DNA of 64,000 nt from Actinoplanes solisilvae (GTDB taxonomy: Bacteria; Actinomycetota; Actinomycetes; Mycobacteriales; Micromonosporaceae): the NCBI RefSeq assembly GCF_003999975.1, contig NZ_RJAC01000001.1:930001-994000 (forward strand). The letters are read 5' to 3'. Below, piece after piece: positions 23,465 through 31,879 of the stretch (positions are counted from its first letter, which is position 1; every line of letters starts with the position of its first letter). The position numbers and the translations under genes were made by a program. The notes below the pieces were generated by a model. That model was not told the origin of the DNA. It was given only the letters and a program-made list of their open reading frames with translations, and did not search any database.

Positions 23465-24259
23465 GTGAGCGGCGAGGTCTACGGCGAGCAACGCCCGCGC
23501 AAGAAGCGGTGGGGACGACGGCTGCTGATCACCTTCATCATCCTGCTGATCATCGTCGCCGGGCTGCTCGTCGCGCTCGACCGGTTCGCCGCGAGCTACG
23601 CCGAGCGCACGATCGGCGACCGCGTCTCCCAGCAGATCGCCGACCAGAACGCGACCAGCGAGAAGCCCGACGTCACGATCGAGGGCGTCCCGTTCCTGAC
23701 CCAGGTGCTCGACGGGCGCTACAAAGAGATCCGCATCGGGCTGACCGACCTCTCCGGACCGGCCGACAACAACCGGACCGTCCGCATCTCCCAGCTCGAC
23801 GTGCGCGCCCTCGACGTGACCGCGCCGCTCGACACCATCCGCAGCGGCAACGGCGACATCGTCGCGCGCACGGTCACCGGCACCGGCACGATCGACTACC
23901 CGCAGCTCGCCGAGCTGATCGGCCAGCCCGGCCTCAAGCTCGCCGAGAAGAACGGCCAGCTTGTCGGCAACGCGCCGGTGCAGGCGCTCGGCCAGACCTT
24001 CGACGTCTCGGGCAAGGCCGCGGTGACCGTGAAGGAGGGGGTCGTACAGGTGCGCTTCTCCGACGTGACCGCCGCCGGGCTGCCCGACGTGCCGTTCATC
24101 CGCACGCTGATCGACTCCTACGTGCAGAAGCTCTCGGTCGACCTGCGCGTGCCCGAGCTGCCGCTCAAGCTGGCCGTGCAGAAGGTCGAGCCGACTCCCG
24201 AGGGGCTGCGTTTCACCGCCGGGGCCGACAATGTGTCACTGAACGCGGGCGGTTTGTGA
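23465..24259 (+). CDS. lmeA: LmeA-like phospholipid-binding protein (DUF2993)
   Basis: 264 residues. A basic cytoplasmic start is followed by one membrane helix (LLITFIILLIIVAGLLVAL, about 20-38). The exported DUF2993 domain contains DVTIEGVPFLTQVLDGRYKE. LmeA in mycobacteria (Rv0817c) is a periplasmic phospholipid-binding protein needed for lipomannan mannan elongation. The position between glnR/mshD and the sulfurtransferase gene matches the mycobacterial locus. The GTG at 23465 is chosen because GGGGAG precedes it at normal spacing. Confidence 0.85.
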   Translation: MSGEVYGEQRPRKKRWGRRLLITFIILLIIVAGLLVALDRFAASYAERTIGDRVSQQIADQNATSEKPDVTIEGVPFLTQVLDGRYKEIRIGLTDLSGPADNNRTVRISQLDVRALDVTAPLDTIRSGNGDIVARTVTGTGTIDYPQLAELIGQPGLKLAEKNGQLVGNAPVQALGQTFDVSGKAAVTVKEGVVQVRFSDVTAAGLPDVPFIRTLIDSYVQKLSVDLRVPELPLKLAVQKVEPTPEGLRFTAGADNVSLNAGGL

Positions 24260-24360
24260 TCCCCCGTCCAACCACCCCACCGCCGCCCTATGACATGACT
24301 AAAGGCTCGTCTTATGTCCCGGATCGTGGTCGGTGCTGTTACCAGCACCTGAACCGCTGG

Positions 24361-24366
24361 TAGGGT
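24361..24366 (+). promoter_or_regulatory. -10 element of the Cys-leader/sulfurtransferase transcript
   Basis: TAGGGT lies 8 nt before the ATG of the leader peptide at 24375, so transcription should begin at or within two bases of that ATG. Mycobacterial members of this leader family are known to be leaderless. No strong -35 is visible. Confidence 0.55.
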
Positions 24367-24374
24367 CCGTTGTT

Positions 24375-24452
24375 ATGAGCCTGTTGCTCACCAAGAGGCG
24401 TGCGGTCGACCTGTGCCGCATGGCCGCCTGCCTGTGTCGCCCTGTCATCTGA
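24375..24452 (+). CDS. Cys-rich leader peptide (Ms5788A family), cysteine attenuator
   Basis: A 25-codon frame contains the family core TKRRAVDLCRMA and ends LCRPVI, with cysteines at 14, 19 and 21. In mycobacteria such leaderless upstream peptides precede cysteine and sulfur genes. Ribosome speed at the Cys codons reports on Cys-tRNA and sets downstream expression. Here the sulfurtransferase gene begins 188 nt after the stop. Between them are potential hairpins (GTGCT/AGCAC at about 24465-24475; CCGGC/GCCGG near 24500-24515) that could form the switch. It is too short for most gene finders. Confidence 0.82.
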   Translation: MSLLLTKRRAVDLCRMAACLCRPVI

Positions 24453-24640
24453 CGGGGCCACCAGTGCTGAGCACCTTCTAGCTCGCTCTCCTCGCCGGCA
24501 ACGCAGCCGGTTCCGTGGCGCCCGTCGCACGACAGCTCGAGATCCGTTCTCCATCTTCAATGGGTCCCGCGCGCGGTGCGACACAACGGTCTCCGTGCGC
24601 TGACTCACCCCCATCTCTCACCTGACAAGGGAGTGAACTG

Positions 24641-25489
24641 ATGAGTCGCGACACCGCACTCGTTTCGACCGACTGGGCCGAGCAGAACCTCGACACCCCG
24701 GGCCTCGTCTTCGTCGAGGTCGACGAGGACACCACCGCCTACGACGGCGGCCACATCCCCGGCGCGATCAAGCTCGACTGGAAGAAGGACCTGCAGGACC
24801 CGGTCCGGCGCGACTTCGTCAACCAGGAGCAGTTCGCCGCTCTGCTGTCCGAGCGGGGCATCTCCAACGACGACACCGTCATCCTCTACGGCGGCAACAA
24901 CAACTGGTTCGCGGCGTACGCGTACTGGTACTTCAAGCTCTACGGCCACGAGCAGGTCAAGCTGATCGACGGCGGCCGCAAGAAGTGGGAGCTCGACGCC
25001 CGTCCGTACACGAAGGACATTCCGGTCCGCGAGAAGACGTCGTACGTCGCGAAGGCGCCCGATCTGTCCATCCGCGCGTTCCGCGACGAGGTCGTGGCCG
25101 CGATCGGCGTGAAGAACCTGGTCGACGTGCGCAGCCCCGACGAGTTCGCCGGCCGCCTGCTCGCCCCGGCTCACCTGCCGCAGGAGCAGTCGCAGCGCGG
25201 CGGCCACATCCCGACCGCGATCAGCGTGCCGTGGAGCAAGGCGGCCAATGAGGACGGCACGTTCAAGTCCGACGACGAGCTCGCCAAGATCTACGGCGAG
25301 GCCGGGCTCGACGGCAGCAAGGACACCATCGCCTACTGCCGCATCGGCGAGCGTTCGTCGCACACCTGGTTCGTGCTGCGCGAGCTGCTCGGCCAGGAGA
25401 ACGTGAAGAACTACGACGGCTCGTGGACCGAGTACGGCTCGCTCATCGGCGTCCCGATCGCTCTGGGCGACGAACCCGGGAAGGCGTGA
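24641..25489 (+). CDS. Thiosulfate sulfurtransferase (two rhodanese domains, CysA2/SseA type)
   Basis: A 282-residue tandem rhodanese. The N-terminal domain is inactive (WFAAYAYWYFKLYGHEQVKL). The C-terminal domain has the catalytic loop CRIGERSS at 233-240, with the persulfide-bearing Cys233. AAGGGAG precedes the ATG. It transfers sulfane sulfur to thiophilic acceptors; M. tuberculosis CysA2 is the close counterpart. It sits 5 nt before the DUF1416 gene and is controlled through the upstream Cys leader. Confidence 0.93.
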   Translation: MSRDTALVSTDWAEQNLDTPGLVFVEVDEDTTAYDGGHIPGAIKLDWKKDLQDPVRRDFVNQEQFAALLSERGISNDDTVILYGGNNNWFAAYAYWYFKLYGHEQVKLIDGGRKKWELDARPYTKDIPVREKTSYVAKAPDLSIRAFRDEVVAAIGVKNLVDVRSPDEFAGRLLAPAHLPQEQSQRGGHIPTAISVPWSKAANEDGTFKSDDELAKIYGEAGLDGSKDTIAYCRIGERSSHTWFVLRELLGQENVKNYDGSWTEYGSLIGVPIALGDEPGKA

Positions 25490-25493
25490 CACC

Positions 25494-25826
25494 ATGACGT
25501 CACCGTCGAACATCGCGGCCGGTTGCGCGGCGCCGGACCAGTCGGCACCGATTCCCGCCAGCGTGGACCTGCACCGCGAGACCGTGCTGACCGGCATCGT
25601 GAGCAACGCCGAGGGCGAGCCGGTCGGCGGTGCCTACGTGCGGCTGCTCGACTCGTCGGGCGAGTTCACCGCCGAGGTGGTCTCGTCGCCCGAGGGCGTG
25701 TTCCGCTTCTTCGCCGCGCCCGGCTCGTGGACACTGCGCGCCCTGAGCCGCAGCGGCAACGGCGAGGCCGTCGTCGACGCCACGGTCGGGCTCAACGAGG
25801 TCGGGCTCACGGTCAACCCGGCCTGA
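25494..25826 (+). CDS. DUF1416 family protein (SseC-like)
   Basis: A 110-residue small beta-sandwich protein (carboxypeptidase regulatory/transthyretin-like pattern: VLTGIVSNAEGEPVGGAYVR). Its only cysteine, in AAGCAAP, lies near the N-terminus. It is the partner of cysA2 in many actinobacteria, as sseC2 (Rv0814c) in M. tuberculosis, and is thought to take part in sulfur transfer. It starts 5 nt after the sulfurtransferase stop. Precise biochemistry is unknown. Confidence 0.88.
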   Translation: MTSPSNIAAGCAAPDQSAPIPASVDLHRETVLTGIVSNAEGEPVGGAYVRLLDSSGEFTAEVVSSPEGVFRFFAAPGSWTLRALSRSGNGEAVVDATVGLNEVGLTVNPA

Positions 25827-25869
25827 TCGTTTCGTGGTGGCCAGGGCGGTTCCCGCCCTGGCCACCTTT

Positions 25870-26484
25870 CTATCGCGGGGTCGCGTCCCATTTCCAGGAC
25901 GTCTGCCGCGGACGGCCGGGCAGCTCGATCCGGCCCGTCGTCCACAACAGAGCCGACCACGGATCGGTGTCGCCGGGCACGTCGCGAAACAGGCGGGCCA
26001 GTGCGGCCGCACAGAGGTCGGCCGGGGGCTGCCAGTCGACGTCGAGGCCCGCGGCCACGTCGCGCAGGTGGACCAGCACCTCGACGACGCCCATCGCGGC
26101 GAAACCGCTCGGGTCGGACATGCTGTAGCTGTGGTGCGTCAGTCGATCGGCCGGCGCCGTGGCGACCATCGCCGCCAGCAGGGCACCACTCGACTCCAGC
26201 ACCGCGAGCAGGCCGTCGGGGCCGTCCTCCGGTTCGACGAAGATGGTCAGGTTCGGACCACCCTCGCGGCTGCGGCCGAACCCGAACGGCACCCAATCAG
26301 TGCGCGCCGCTTCGACCGGGGCCAACTGAGCCGCGTACGCGAAGAGGTCGTCCGCCGTGTGCTCGATGGTCTCCCAGCAGGTCCAGGTCAGGTCGCCGGC
26401 CGGCACGTGCCAGTCCTTCTCACGCACGGGCGTCAGCATCTCGCGGGCCAGGGCCACCGCGCGCGTCACATCGTCAGGTTTCAT
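25870..26484 (-). CDS. DinB-fold protein, mycothiol-dependent maleylpyruvate isomerase type
   Basis: A 204-residue four-helix-bundle protein. Typical segments are LTWTCWETIEHTADDLFAYA near 31-50, with a metal-binding His, and GVVEVLVHLRDVAAGLDVDW near 133-152, with another. Families with this fold use mycothiol as cofactor in isomerisation or thiol transfer. The actual reaction is unknown. The mshD gene nearby is consistent with a mycothiol-using host but not specific to this protein. Confidence 0.72.
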   Translation of the reverse strand: MKPDDVTRAVALAREMLTPVREKDWHVPAGDLTWTCWETIEHTADDLFAYAAQLAPVEAARTDWVPFGFGRSREGGPNLTIFVEPEDGPDGLLAVLESSGALLAAMVATAPADRLTHHSYSMSDPSGFAAMGVVEVLVHLRDVAAGLDVDWQPPADLCAAALARLFRDVPGDTDPWSALLWTTGRIELPGRPRQTSWKWDATPR

Positions 26485-26526
26485 CGCCTAACTTCATAGG
26501 CGAGCCGGGCCCGGCCGCCAAGCGAA

Positions 26527-27783
26527 TTAGCCCGGACTGGCCCCGGTGACGACCACGGCTGTCGACGGGACCTCGGGGCGACGGCGGGTCAGACGACGTA
26601 CGCCCGTGTTGAGAACGGCGATCAGCGGAACCGCGATGAGCGCGCCGACAATGCCGGCCAGCACGACGCCCGAGGCGATGCCGACGATCACCGCGAGCGG
26701 ATGGATGGCCACCGCCCGGCCCATGATCAGCGGCTGGAGGATGTGGCCCTCGACCTGCTGCACCAGGATCACCGCACCCAGCACGATCAACGCGATCACC
26801 CAGCCCTTGTCGACCAGCGCCACCAGCACGGCGACCGTCCCCGACACGCCCGCCCCGACGATCGGGATGAACGCGCCCAGGAAGACCAGCGCGGCCAGCG
26901 GGAACGGGAACGGGATCTTGAGAACGACCAGGGCGATGCCGATGCCGACCGCGTCGATGAACGCGACCAGCACGGTGGCCCGCACGTAGGCACCGAGCGT
27001 GGCCCACGAGGCGTCGCCGGCGTCGGCCAGCGACCATCGGGCGTTCACCGGGAACAACCGCACGATGAAGCGCCAGATCTTGCGGCCGTCGCGCAGCAGG
27101 AAAAACGTCGAGAACAGCACCAGCAGCGCGCCGGCCAGCAACTCGAACACGGTCGCGGCGGTCGAGATGCCGGTCGAGGTGAGCGACGCGGTGTTCGAGT
27201 TGATCCAGTTCTGGGCGTTGTCGATGGCCTGGTTGACCTGGTCGTCCGAGAGGTGCAGCGGACCGGTCTTGGCCCACTCCTGGATCGTCCGGATGCCCTG
27301 GGTCGCGCCCTGGGTGAGCTGCGGCAACCCGTTGAGGAACTGGTTGATCACCAACGTGAAGGTGCCGGCGACCGCGGCCAGCCCGAAGAAGAGCACAAGA
27401 AACGTGGCGAGCGACGGCGGCAGCCGCAGCCGGCGCAGCCAGCCGACGGCCGGGGCCAGCAGCGCCGACAGCAGCAGCGCCACCGAGATCGGGATGACGA
27501 CCACGCTGATCACGCCGATGAAGCGCAGCAGCGCCCAGGCGACGACGCCGACGACGATCAGCCGCCAGCCCCAGGCCGCGGCGATCCGCAGCGAGTGGGG
27601 CACCTCGGCGTCGTCCCGGCTGTTCGTCGAATGGTGCACGTCGTCCGGCTCGGGACGCGGCGGGGCGAAATCGACCTCGGCGTCCGAATCCGGCCGGGAG
27701 TCCTCGCGCGCCAGGCGCACGGACTCACGACCCGAGTCGTACGCCCGTCTCAGGTTCTCGCGGACACGCTGCAAGCGGCTCAA
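26527..27783 (-). CDS. AI-2E family transporter
   Basis: 418 residues. A charged N-terminal tail of about 75 residues precedes eight or so membrane helices in the AI-2E (PF01594) pattern. Typical segments are WALLRFIGVISVVVIPISVA, the long extracytoplasmic helix segment FLNGLPQLTQGATQGIRTIQ, and FIPIVGAGVSGTVAVLVALV. Members export small signals or act as Na+/H+ antiporters; the substrate cannot be inferred. It ends 42 bp before the DinB-fold gene. Confidence 0.88.
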   Translation of the reverse strand: MSRLQRVRENLRRAYDSGRESVRLAREDSRPDSDAEVDFAPPRPEPDDVHHSTNSRDDAEVPHSLRIAAAWGWRLIVVGVVAWALLRFIGVISVVVIPISVALLLSALLAPAVGWLRRLRLPPSLATFLVLFFGLAAVAGTFTLVINQFLNGLPQLTQGATQGIRTIQEWAKTGPLHLSDDQVNQAIDNAQNWINSNTASLTSTGISTAATVFELLAGALLVLFSTFFLLRDGRKIWRFIVRLFPVNARWSLADAGDASWATLGAYVRATVLVAFIDAVGIGIALVVLKIPFPFPLAALVFLGAFIPIVGAGVSGTVAVLVALVDKGWVIALIVLGAVILVQQVEGHILQPLIMGRAVAIHPLAVIVGIASGVVLAGIVGALIAVPLIAVLNTGVRRLTRRRPEVPSTAVVVTGASPG

Positions 27784-27866
27784 CCGGACCGACCCCCTTT
27801 TCGCGTTAACAACCTAGTGCCCGAAAGCTCCCACCGGGGCCGTCGCCACGGCGGGACCGGCAGAGC

Positions 27867-28238
27867 ATGGTCAAGAACACGGGCGTACCGTCTCCCACCG
27901 TGAGCTCCGACGCCCGAACCGAGAGCGGCTTGCCGATCCGCATGCTGCATGACCGAGTGCTCGTCCGGCAGGACGGGGGTGAGGGCGAACGTCGCTCCTC
28001 CGCGGGCATCGTGATTCCCGCGACCGCGTCGATGGGCCGGCGGCTGTCGTGGGCCACCGCCGTCGGGGTCGGGCCCAATGTGCGCTCGATAGTCGTCGGT
28101 GACCGCGTGCTCTTCGACCCCGACGACCGCTCCGAGGTCGAGCTGCACGGCCGGGAGTATGTGCTGCTCCGCGAGCGTGACGTGCACGCGGTGGCCGCCA
28201 GCCGGGTCGAACCCGACGGCACCGGTCTCTACCTCTAG
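27867..28238 (+). CDS. GroES-like co-chaperonin paralogue
   Basis: A 123-residue protein aligning with GroES from IRMLHDRVLVR. The mobile-loop core SSAGIVIP (the IVL-like contact with GroEL) and the end VGDRVLFD...VELHGREYVLLRERDVHAV are kept. The roof beta-hairpin between AVGVGP and VGDRV is reduced to six residues, and about 25 extra residues precede the domain. It is therefore not the standard GroES and sits alone. The start is unsure; a GTG at 27900 is also possible, and neither has a clear ribosome site. Confidence 0.8.
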   Translation: MVKNTGVPSPTVSSDARTESGLPIRMLHDRVLVRQDGGEGERRSSAGIVIPATASMGRRLSWATAVGVGPNVRSIVVGDRVLFDPDDRSEVELHGREYVLLRERDVHAVAASRVEPDGTGLYL

Positions 28239-28297
28239 ATCGTTACCACGTCTGCTCCGGGGCGGCCGGTCGCCGATCGGGTGACTACGCTGGCGGC

Positions 28298-30481
28298 ATG
28301 GCCGACGTTTCGCCGGGCGGAACGCCCTCCCCCGACCCCAGCGCGCTCGCGCCGGCCGTCGGGCCTGCTCCCGCCGGGCCGGTTGCCGCCGGGCCCGCTC
28401 CCGCCGAGCCGGTTGCCGCCGGGCCTGCTCCCGCCGGGCCGGTTGCCGCCGGGCCTCTCGACGCCGCGTACGCCGCCGCAGCCCGACGCACGGGCTGGCG
28501 CCGGTGGCTGCCGATCGCCGGGGTGGTCTCGTTCCTGCTGGCCGGGGCCATCGGCATGCTGCTGTTCCTCGGCGTCAACATCGGCCTCACCGGCCTGATC
28601 GTCGGCCTCGTCGCCGCCGTGCTGCCCGTGCCGTTGCTGGTCGCCAGCTTCCTCTGGCTCGACCGCTACGAACCCGAGCCCATCCGTTACCTGGCCTTCT
28701 GTTTCGCCTGGGGCGCGGCGATCGCGACCGCGGTGGCGCTGGGCGTCAACACCGGCGCGTCGATCCTGTTCGACAAGTGGGGCCTGCCCGAGGCGCTGGT
28801 GGCCGTGCTGGTCGCGCCGTTCATCGAAGAACTGATGAAGGCGGCCGGCCCGCTGCTGCTCTTCTGGCGTCGCCGCGCCGAGTGGTCGGGCATCACCGAC
28901 GGCATCGTTTACTGCGGCCTGTCCGCACTCGGCTTCGCCATGGTCGAGAACGTGCTCTACCTCGGCCAGCACGGCTACGCGACCGGCGTCGAACAGTTCG
29001 GCCCGGCCACCGGCCTGCAGAACCTCTTCGCCATCTTCATCGTGCGCATCCTGTTCACCGGCTTCGCCCACCCGCTGTTCTCGGCGATGACCGGCATCGG
29101 GCTCGGCATCGCGGCGCGCTCGGGCGACCGCCGGGTGCGCTGGCTCGCCCCGATCGCCGGCCTGCTGCTCGCGATGATCCTGCACGGCACGTTCAACCTG
29201 CTGCCCACGCTCTCGCTGAGCCTCGCCCAACCCCTGATCATGCTGTACGGATACCTGGGGTTCATGGTTCCGCTGTTCTTCGCGGTCGTCGGCTTCGCCA
29301 TCGCGCTGCGCAGCTGGGAAGGCCGGCTCACCGAGCGGATCCTGCCGTTCTATGTGAACACCGGCTGGTTCTCCCCGCCCGAGGTGGCGGCGCTGGGCAG
29401 CCTCGGCCGGCGCTACTCGGCCCGGCAGTGGGCCCGGCGGGTCGCGGGCGAGTCCGGCCAGAAGGCGATGCGCAGCTTCCAGTTCGCGTCGACGCAGCTC
29501 GCGTTGCTGCGCGACGGCATGAACCGGGGGCTCGACCGCAAGCCGCAAGACATCGACCGGGCGGCGGCCGAGGAGCAGCGGCTGCTGAGCGAGATCCTGG
29601 GCTATCGGGCGGTCTTCACGGCCCGGGACCCGCAGGCGCCGCAGGCCTTCTGGGACGGACGCAACTATCAGATCGCCTTCCCCGACGGGGTGACCCGCAC
29701 GGTCCCGCCGCCGGTCGAGCCGGTGGTTCCGTTCCCGATCGTGATCAGCCAGCCGGCGTACGCCTTCGGGGCGCTGGGCCATGGGGCGGGGCAGGGCGGG
29801 GCTCCGGGGTATCCGCAGAGCGGGGCTCCGGCGTATGGGGCGCCCGGCTATGGGCCACCGCCCGGCTATGCCCAGGCGCCTGGCTATGGCACCCAGCCCG
29901 GCTATGGCACCCAGCCCGGTTATGGCAGCACGCCCGGCTATGGCAGCACGCCCGGCTATGGCACCCAGCCCGGTTATGCCCAGCAGCCCAGCTATGGGCC
30001 GCAGCCGGGCTCCACGCCACCGCCCGGCTATGTCCGGCCGCCCGCCCCTGACTACAGCGCCCAGCCGGGTTACGCCCCGCAGCCGGGCTACGCGCCACAG
30101 CCGGGCTATGCGCCGCAGCCGGGCTATGCGCCGCAGCCGGGCTATGCCCCGCAGCCGGGCTATGCGCCACAGCCGGGCTACTCCCAGCCCGGATATCAAG
30201 CTCAGCCGAGCCACGGAGCGCAGCCCGGATATCAAGCTCAGCCGAGCCACGGAGCGCAGCCCGGATCTGAACCTCAGCCGGGCTATGGAACGCAGCCGGG
30301 TAATGGAGCTCAGCCCGAGGTGGGCGCCCAGCCGAGCATCGGCAGCCAGCCTGCTTACACCCACCCGCCGCTGCCGGGTTATCCCGCTCCCCCGCCCTTC
30401 GCGCCCGCCCCCACCGACCCGGCGACTGAGACGACGACAGAAGCGCGACCTGCGAACGAGAACCCGCCGGCCCAGCAATAA
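28298..30481 (+). CDS. PrsW-type intramembrane protease with long PQPGYA-repeat tail
   Basis: 727 residues in three parts. The N-terminus (1-62) repeats PAPAGPVAAG three times. A membrane core (about 70-330) has the PrsW motifs EELMK (177-181), MVENVLY (E217), FAHPLF (H258) and LHGTFN (H296). A Pro/Gly/Tyr/Gln tail from about 490 includes seven tandem PQPGYA-type units. PrsW proteases cut membrane anti-sigma factors in Bacillus; the target here is unknown. The tail is low-complexity and cytoplasmic by likely topology, and may mediate condensate-like or SH3-type contacts (speculative). Confidence 0.88.
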   Translation: MADVSPGGTPSPDPSALAPAVGPAPAGPVAAGPAPAEPVAAGPAPAGPVAAGPLDAAYAAAARRTGWRRWLPIAGVVSFLLAGAIGMLLFLGVNIGLTGLIVGLVAAVLPVPLLVASFLWLDRYEPEPIRYLAFCFAWGAAIATAVALGVNTGASILFDKWGLPEALVAVLVAPFIEELMKAAGPLLLFWRRRAEWSGITDGIVYCGLSALGFAMVENVLYLGQHGYATGVEQFGPATGLQNLFAIFIVRILFTGFAHPLFSAMTGIGLGIAARSGDRRVRWLAPIAGLLLAMILHGTFNLLPTLSLSLAQPLIMLYGYLGFMVPLFFAVVGFAIALRSWEGRLTERILPFYVNTGWFSPPEVAALGSLGRRYSARQWARRVAGESGQKAMRSFQFASTQLALLRDGMNRGLDRKPQDIDRAAAEEQRLLSEILGYRAVFTARDPQAPQAFWDGRNYQIAFPDGVTRTVPPPVEPVVPFPIVISQPAYAFGALGHGAGQGGAPGYPQSGAPAYGAPGYGPPPGYAQAPGYGTQPGYGTQPGYGSTPGYGSTPGYGTQPGYAQQPSYGPQPGSTPPPGYVRPPAPDYSAQPGYAPQPGYAPQPGYAPQPGYAPQPGYAPQPGYAPQPGYSQPGYQAQPSHGAQPGYQAQPSHGAQPGSEPQPGYGTQPGNGAQPEVGAQPSIGSQPAYTHPPLPGYPAPPPFAPAPTDPATETTTEARPANENPPAQQ
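30055..30186 (+). repeat. 18-bp tandem repeat encoding PQPGYA
   Basis: Seven near-identical 18-bp units (CCGCAGCCGGGCTATGCG and variants) run in frame inside the PrsW gene. They are bordered on both sides by looser copies (GYGTQP, GYGSTP, YQAQPSHGAQPG). Differences are mostly silent third-base changes (tac/tat, cca/ccg), suggesting past expansion by slippage or unequal crossover with selection on the protein. Confidence 0.9.
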
Positions 30482-30490
30482 CTCCCCGGC

Positions 30491-31693
30491 TCAGGTGGTC
30501 GGCGGGTGGCTCAGGCCCGGGCGTGGCGTGTGCTTGCGGCGCCCCGGGTGCGAACGGCCCTGCCAGCCGACCGCCCGCCGCACCAGGCGCGGCGCCTCGG
30601 CATGGTCGATACCGCTGGCACGCAGGATGTCAGTGGCGGTGGTGCGGATCTGCGCGACGATCACACCGCCCGAGAAGCCGACCCCTTCCTCGTACGCCTT
30701 GCCGCACTCGGCCGCCGCCAGCAGCGCACGCTCTCGTGCCACGACCGGTTCCACGCCTTTCGCCCACTCCTGGCGCAACAGGTCGACGGCGTCGCCGAGC
30801 AGCCCCACCGATACCGCCAGCACTTCGGGGATCACCTCGTCGTCCCCCAGCGCGGTGTCGGCTCGCCGGCTCATCACACGGGTGTTCCTCAGGGCGTACG
30901 TGATGTGGCTGGCCCCGTCGACGTAGAGCGCCAACGCCCCCCGGTTGTGCCAGCGAGCCGGCGCGAACGCCACGTTCTCCCGCGCGGCGGTGACCGCCGA
31001 CGAGAACGCCGCGAAGGTCGCCTCCGCACCTCGCAGGCGGGTCAGCGCGTCGTCGATCGTGGTCCGGTCGCGTTCGGCCATTCCGATGCCGACCTGATGC
31101 AGGCCGTCGGCGAGCGCGCGCAGCGCGGGATCGGCCGCCCGCCGCACCACGACCAGCGGGTTCAGCGGCAGCAGCACCGTCATCACGACCAGCCCGACCC
31201 CGCCGCCGACGAGCGCGTCGAAGAACCGCGTCCACGGCAGTCCCGTCGAGGTGGTGAGGGTCGCGACCAGCACCGCCGAGGACGCCGACTGCACCACCAG
31301 CGGCGTTCCCCCGCCGACCCCGGTGGCGACCATGACCGCGAGCAGCACGATCAGGCCGATCTGCCAGGGACCGCTGCCGATCAGCAGGATGATCGCGTCC
31401 CCGATGCCGATGCCGATCGCGACCCCGACGACCAGTTCGGCTGTGCGGCGCGCCCGCTGCCCGAGCGACGACGCCAGCGTGATCACGGCCGCGATCGGCG
31501 CGAAGAACGGCGAGGGGCGCCCGAAAACGTCGTGCGCGAGCCACCAGGCCAGGCCGGCGGCCAGTCCCGCTTGCACCGCCAGGCCCAGTCCGTGCCGCAC
31601 CCGCCGTACGCCGTCGCCCGCGCCGGACAGCGAACGGCTGCTCACCCGGGCCAGCGCCCGTGCGACGCGCCCGTGGTCCGCCACTCCGGTCAT
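30491..31693 (-). CDS. FUSC family membrane protein (aromatic acid exporter-like)
   Basis: About 400 residues. An N-terminal block of six membrane helices (GLAWWLAHDVFGRPSPFFAP, VVGVAIGIGIGDAIILLIG) is followed by a cytoplasmic helical region and a basic tail. This is the half-size FUSC/ArAE layout linked to efflux of aromatic acids. I start at the ATG at 31693. A GTG at 31705 lies 4 nt after AAAGGA and a longer frame begins at 31729, so the start is uncertain by up to 12 codons. It converges on prsW with a 9-bp gap. Confidence 0.82.
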   Translation of the reverse strand: MTGVADHGRVARALARVSSRSLSGAGDGVRRVRHGLGLAVQAGLAAGLAWWLAHDVFGRPSPFFAPIAAVITLASSLGQRARRTAELVVGVAIGIGIGDAIILLIGSGPWQIGLIVLLAVMVATGVGGGTPLVVQSASSAVLVATLTTSTGLPWTRFFDALVGGGVGLVVMTVLLPLNPLVVVRRAADPALRALADGLHQVGIGMAERDRTTIDDALTRLRGAEATFAAFSSAVTAARENVAFAPARWHNRGALALYVDGASHITYALRNTRVMSRRADTALGDDEVIPEVLAVSVGLLGDAVDLLRQEWAKGVEPVVARERALLAAAECGKAYEEGVGFSGGVIVAQIRTTATDILRASGIDHAEAPRLVRRAVGWQGRSHPGRRKHTPRPGLSHPPTT

Positions 31694-31879
31694 GACTCCA
31701 AACACTAGGTCCTTTCGCAGCCTGAGCACGAAACCACGAACAGACGCCGCTGCCTGCGGACAACCAGTCAGGCCGCACCGATCAACGCCTACGCTCGTCC
31801 CACCCCTGGGTGGGCGGGCTGGCTGGCACGCGCTAGGGACGGACGATCGCGGCCGGTGGGGTGGTGTCAGGATTGCGGG

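Noticed and set aside
30055..30186. Tandem repeats that might be a CRISPR array
   Set aside because: Units are 18 bp, contiguous without spacers, in frame and coding for PQPGYA.
28235..30478. A 747-codon open frame on the minus strand opposite prsW
   Set aside because: It is the antisense frame of a GC-rich repeat gene; its Arg/Gly/Leu composition and lack of any domain show it is a shadow.
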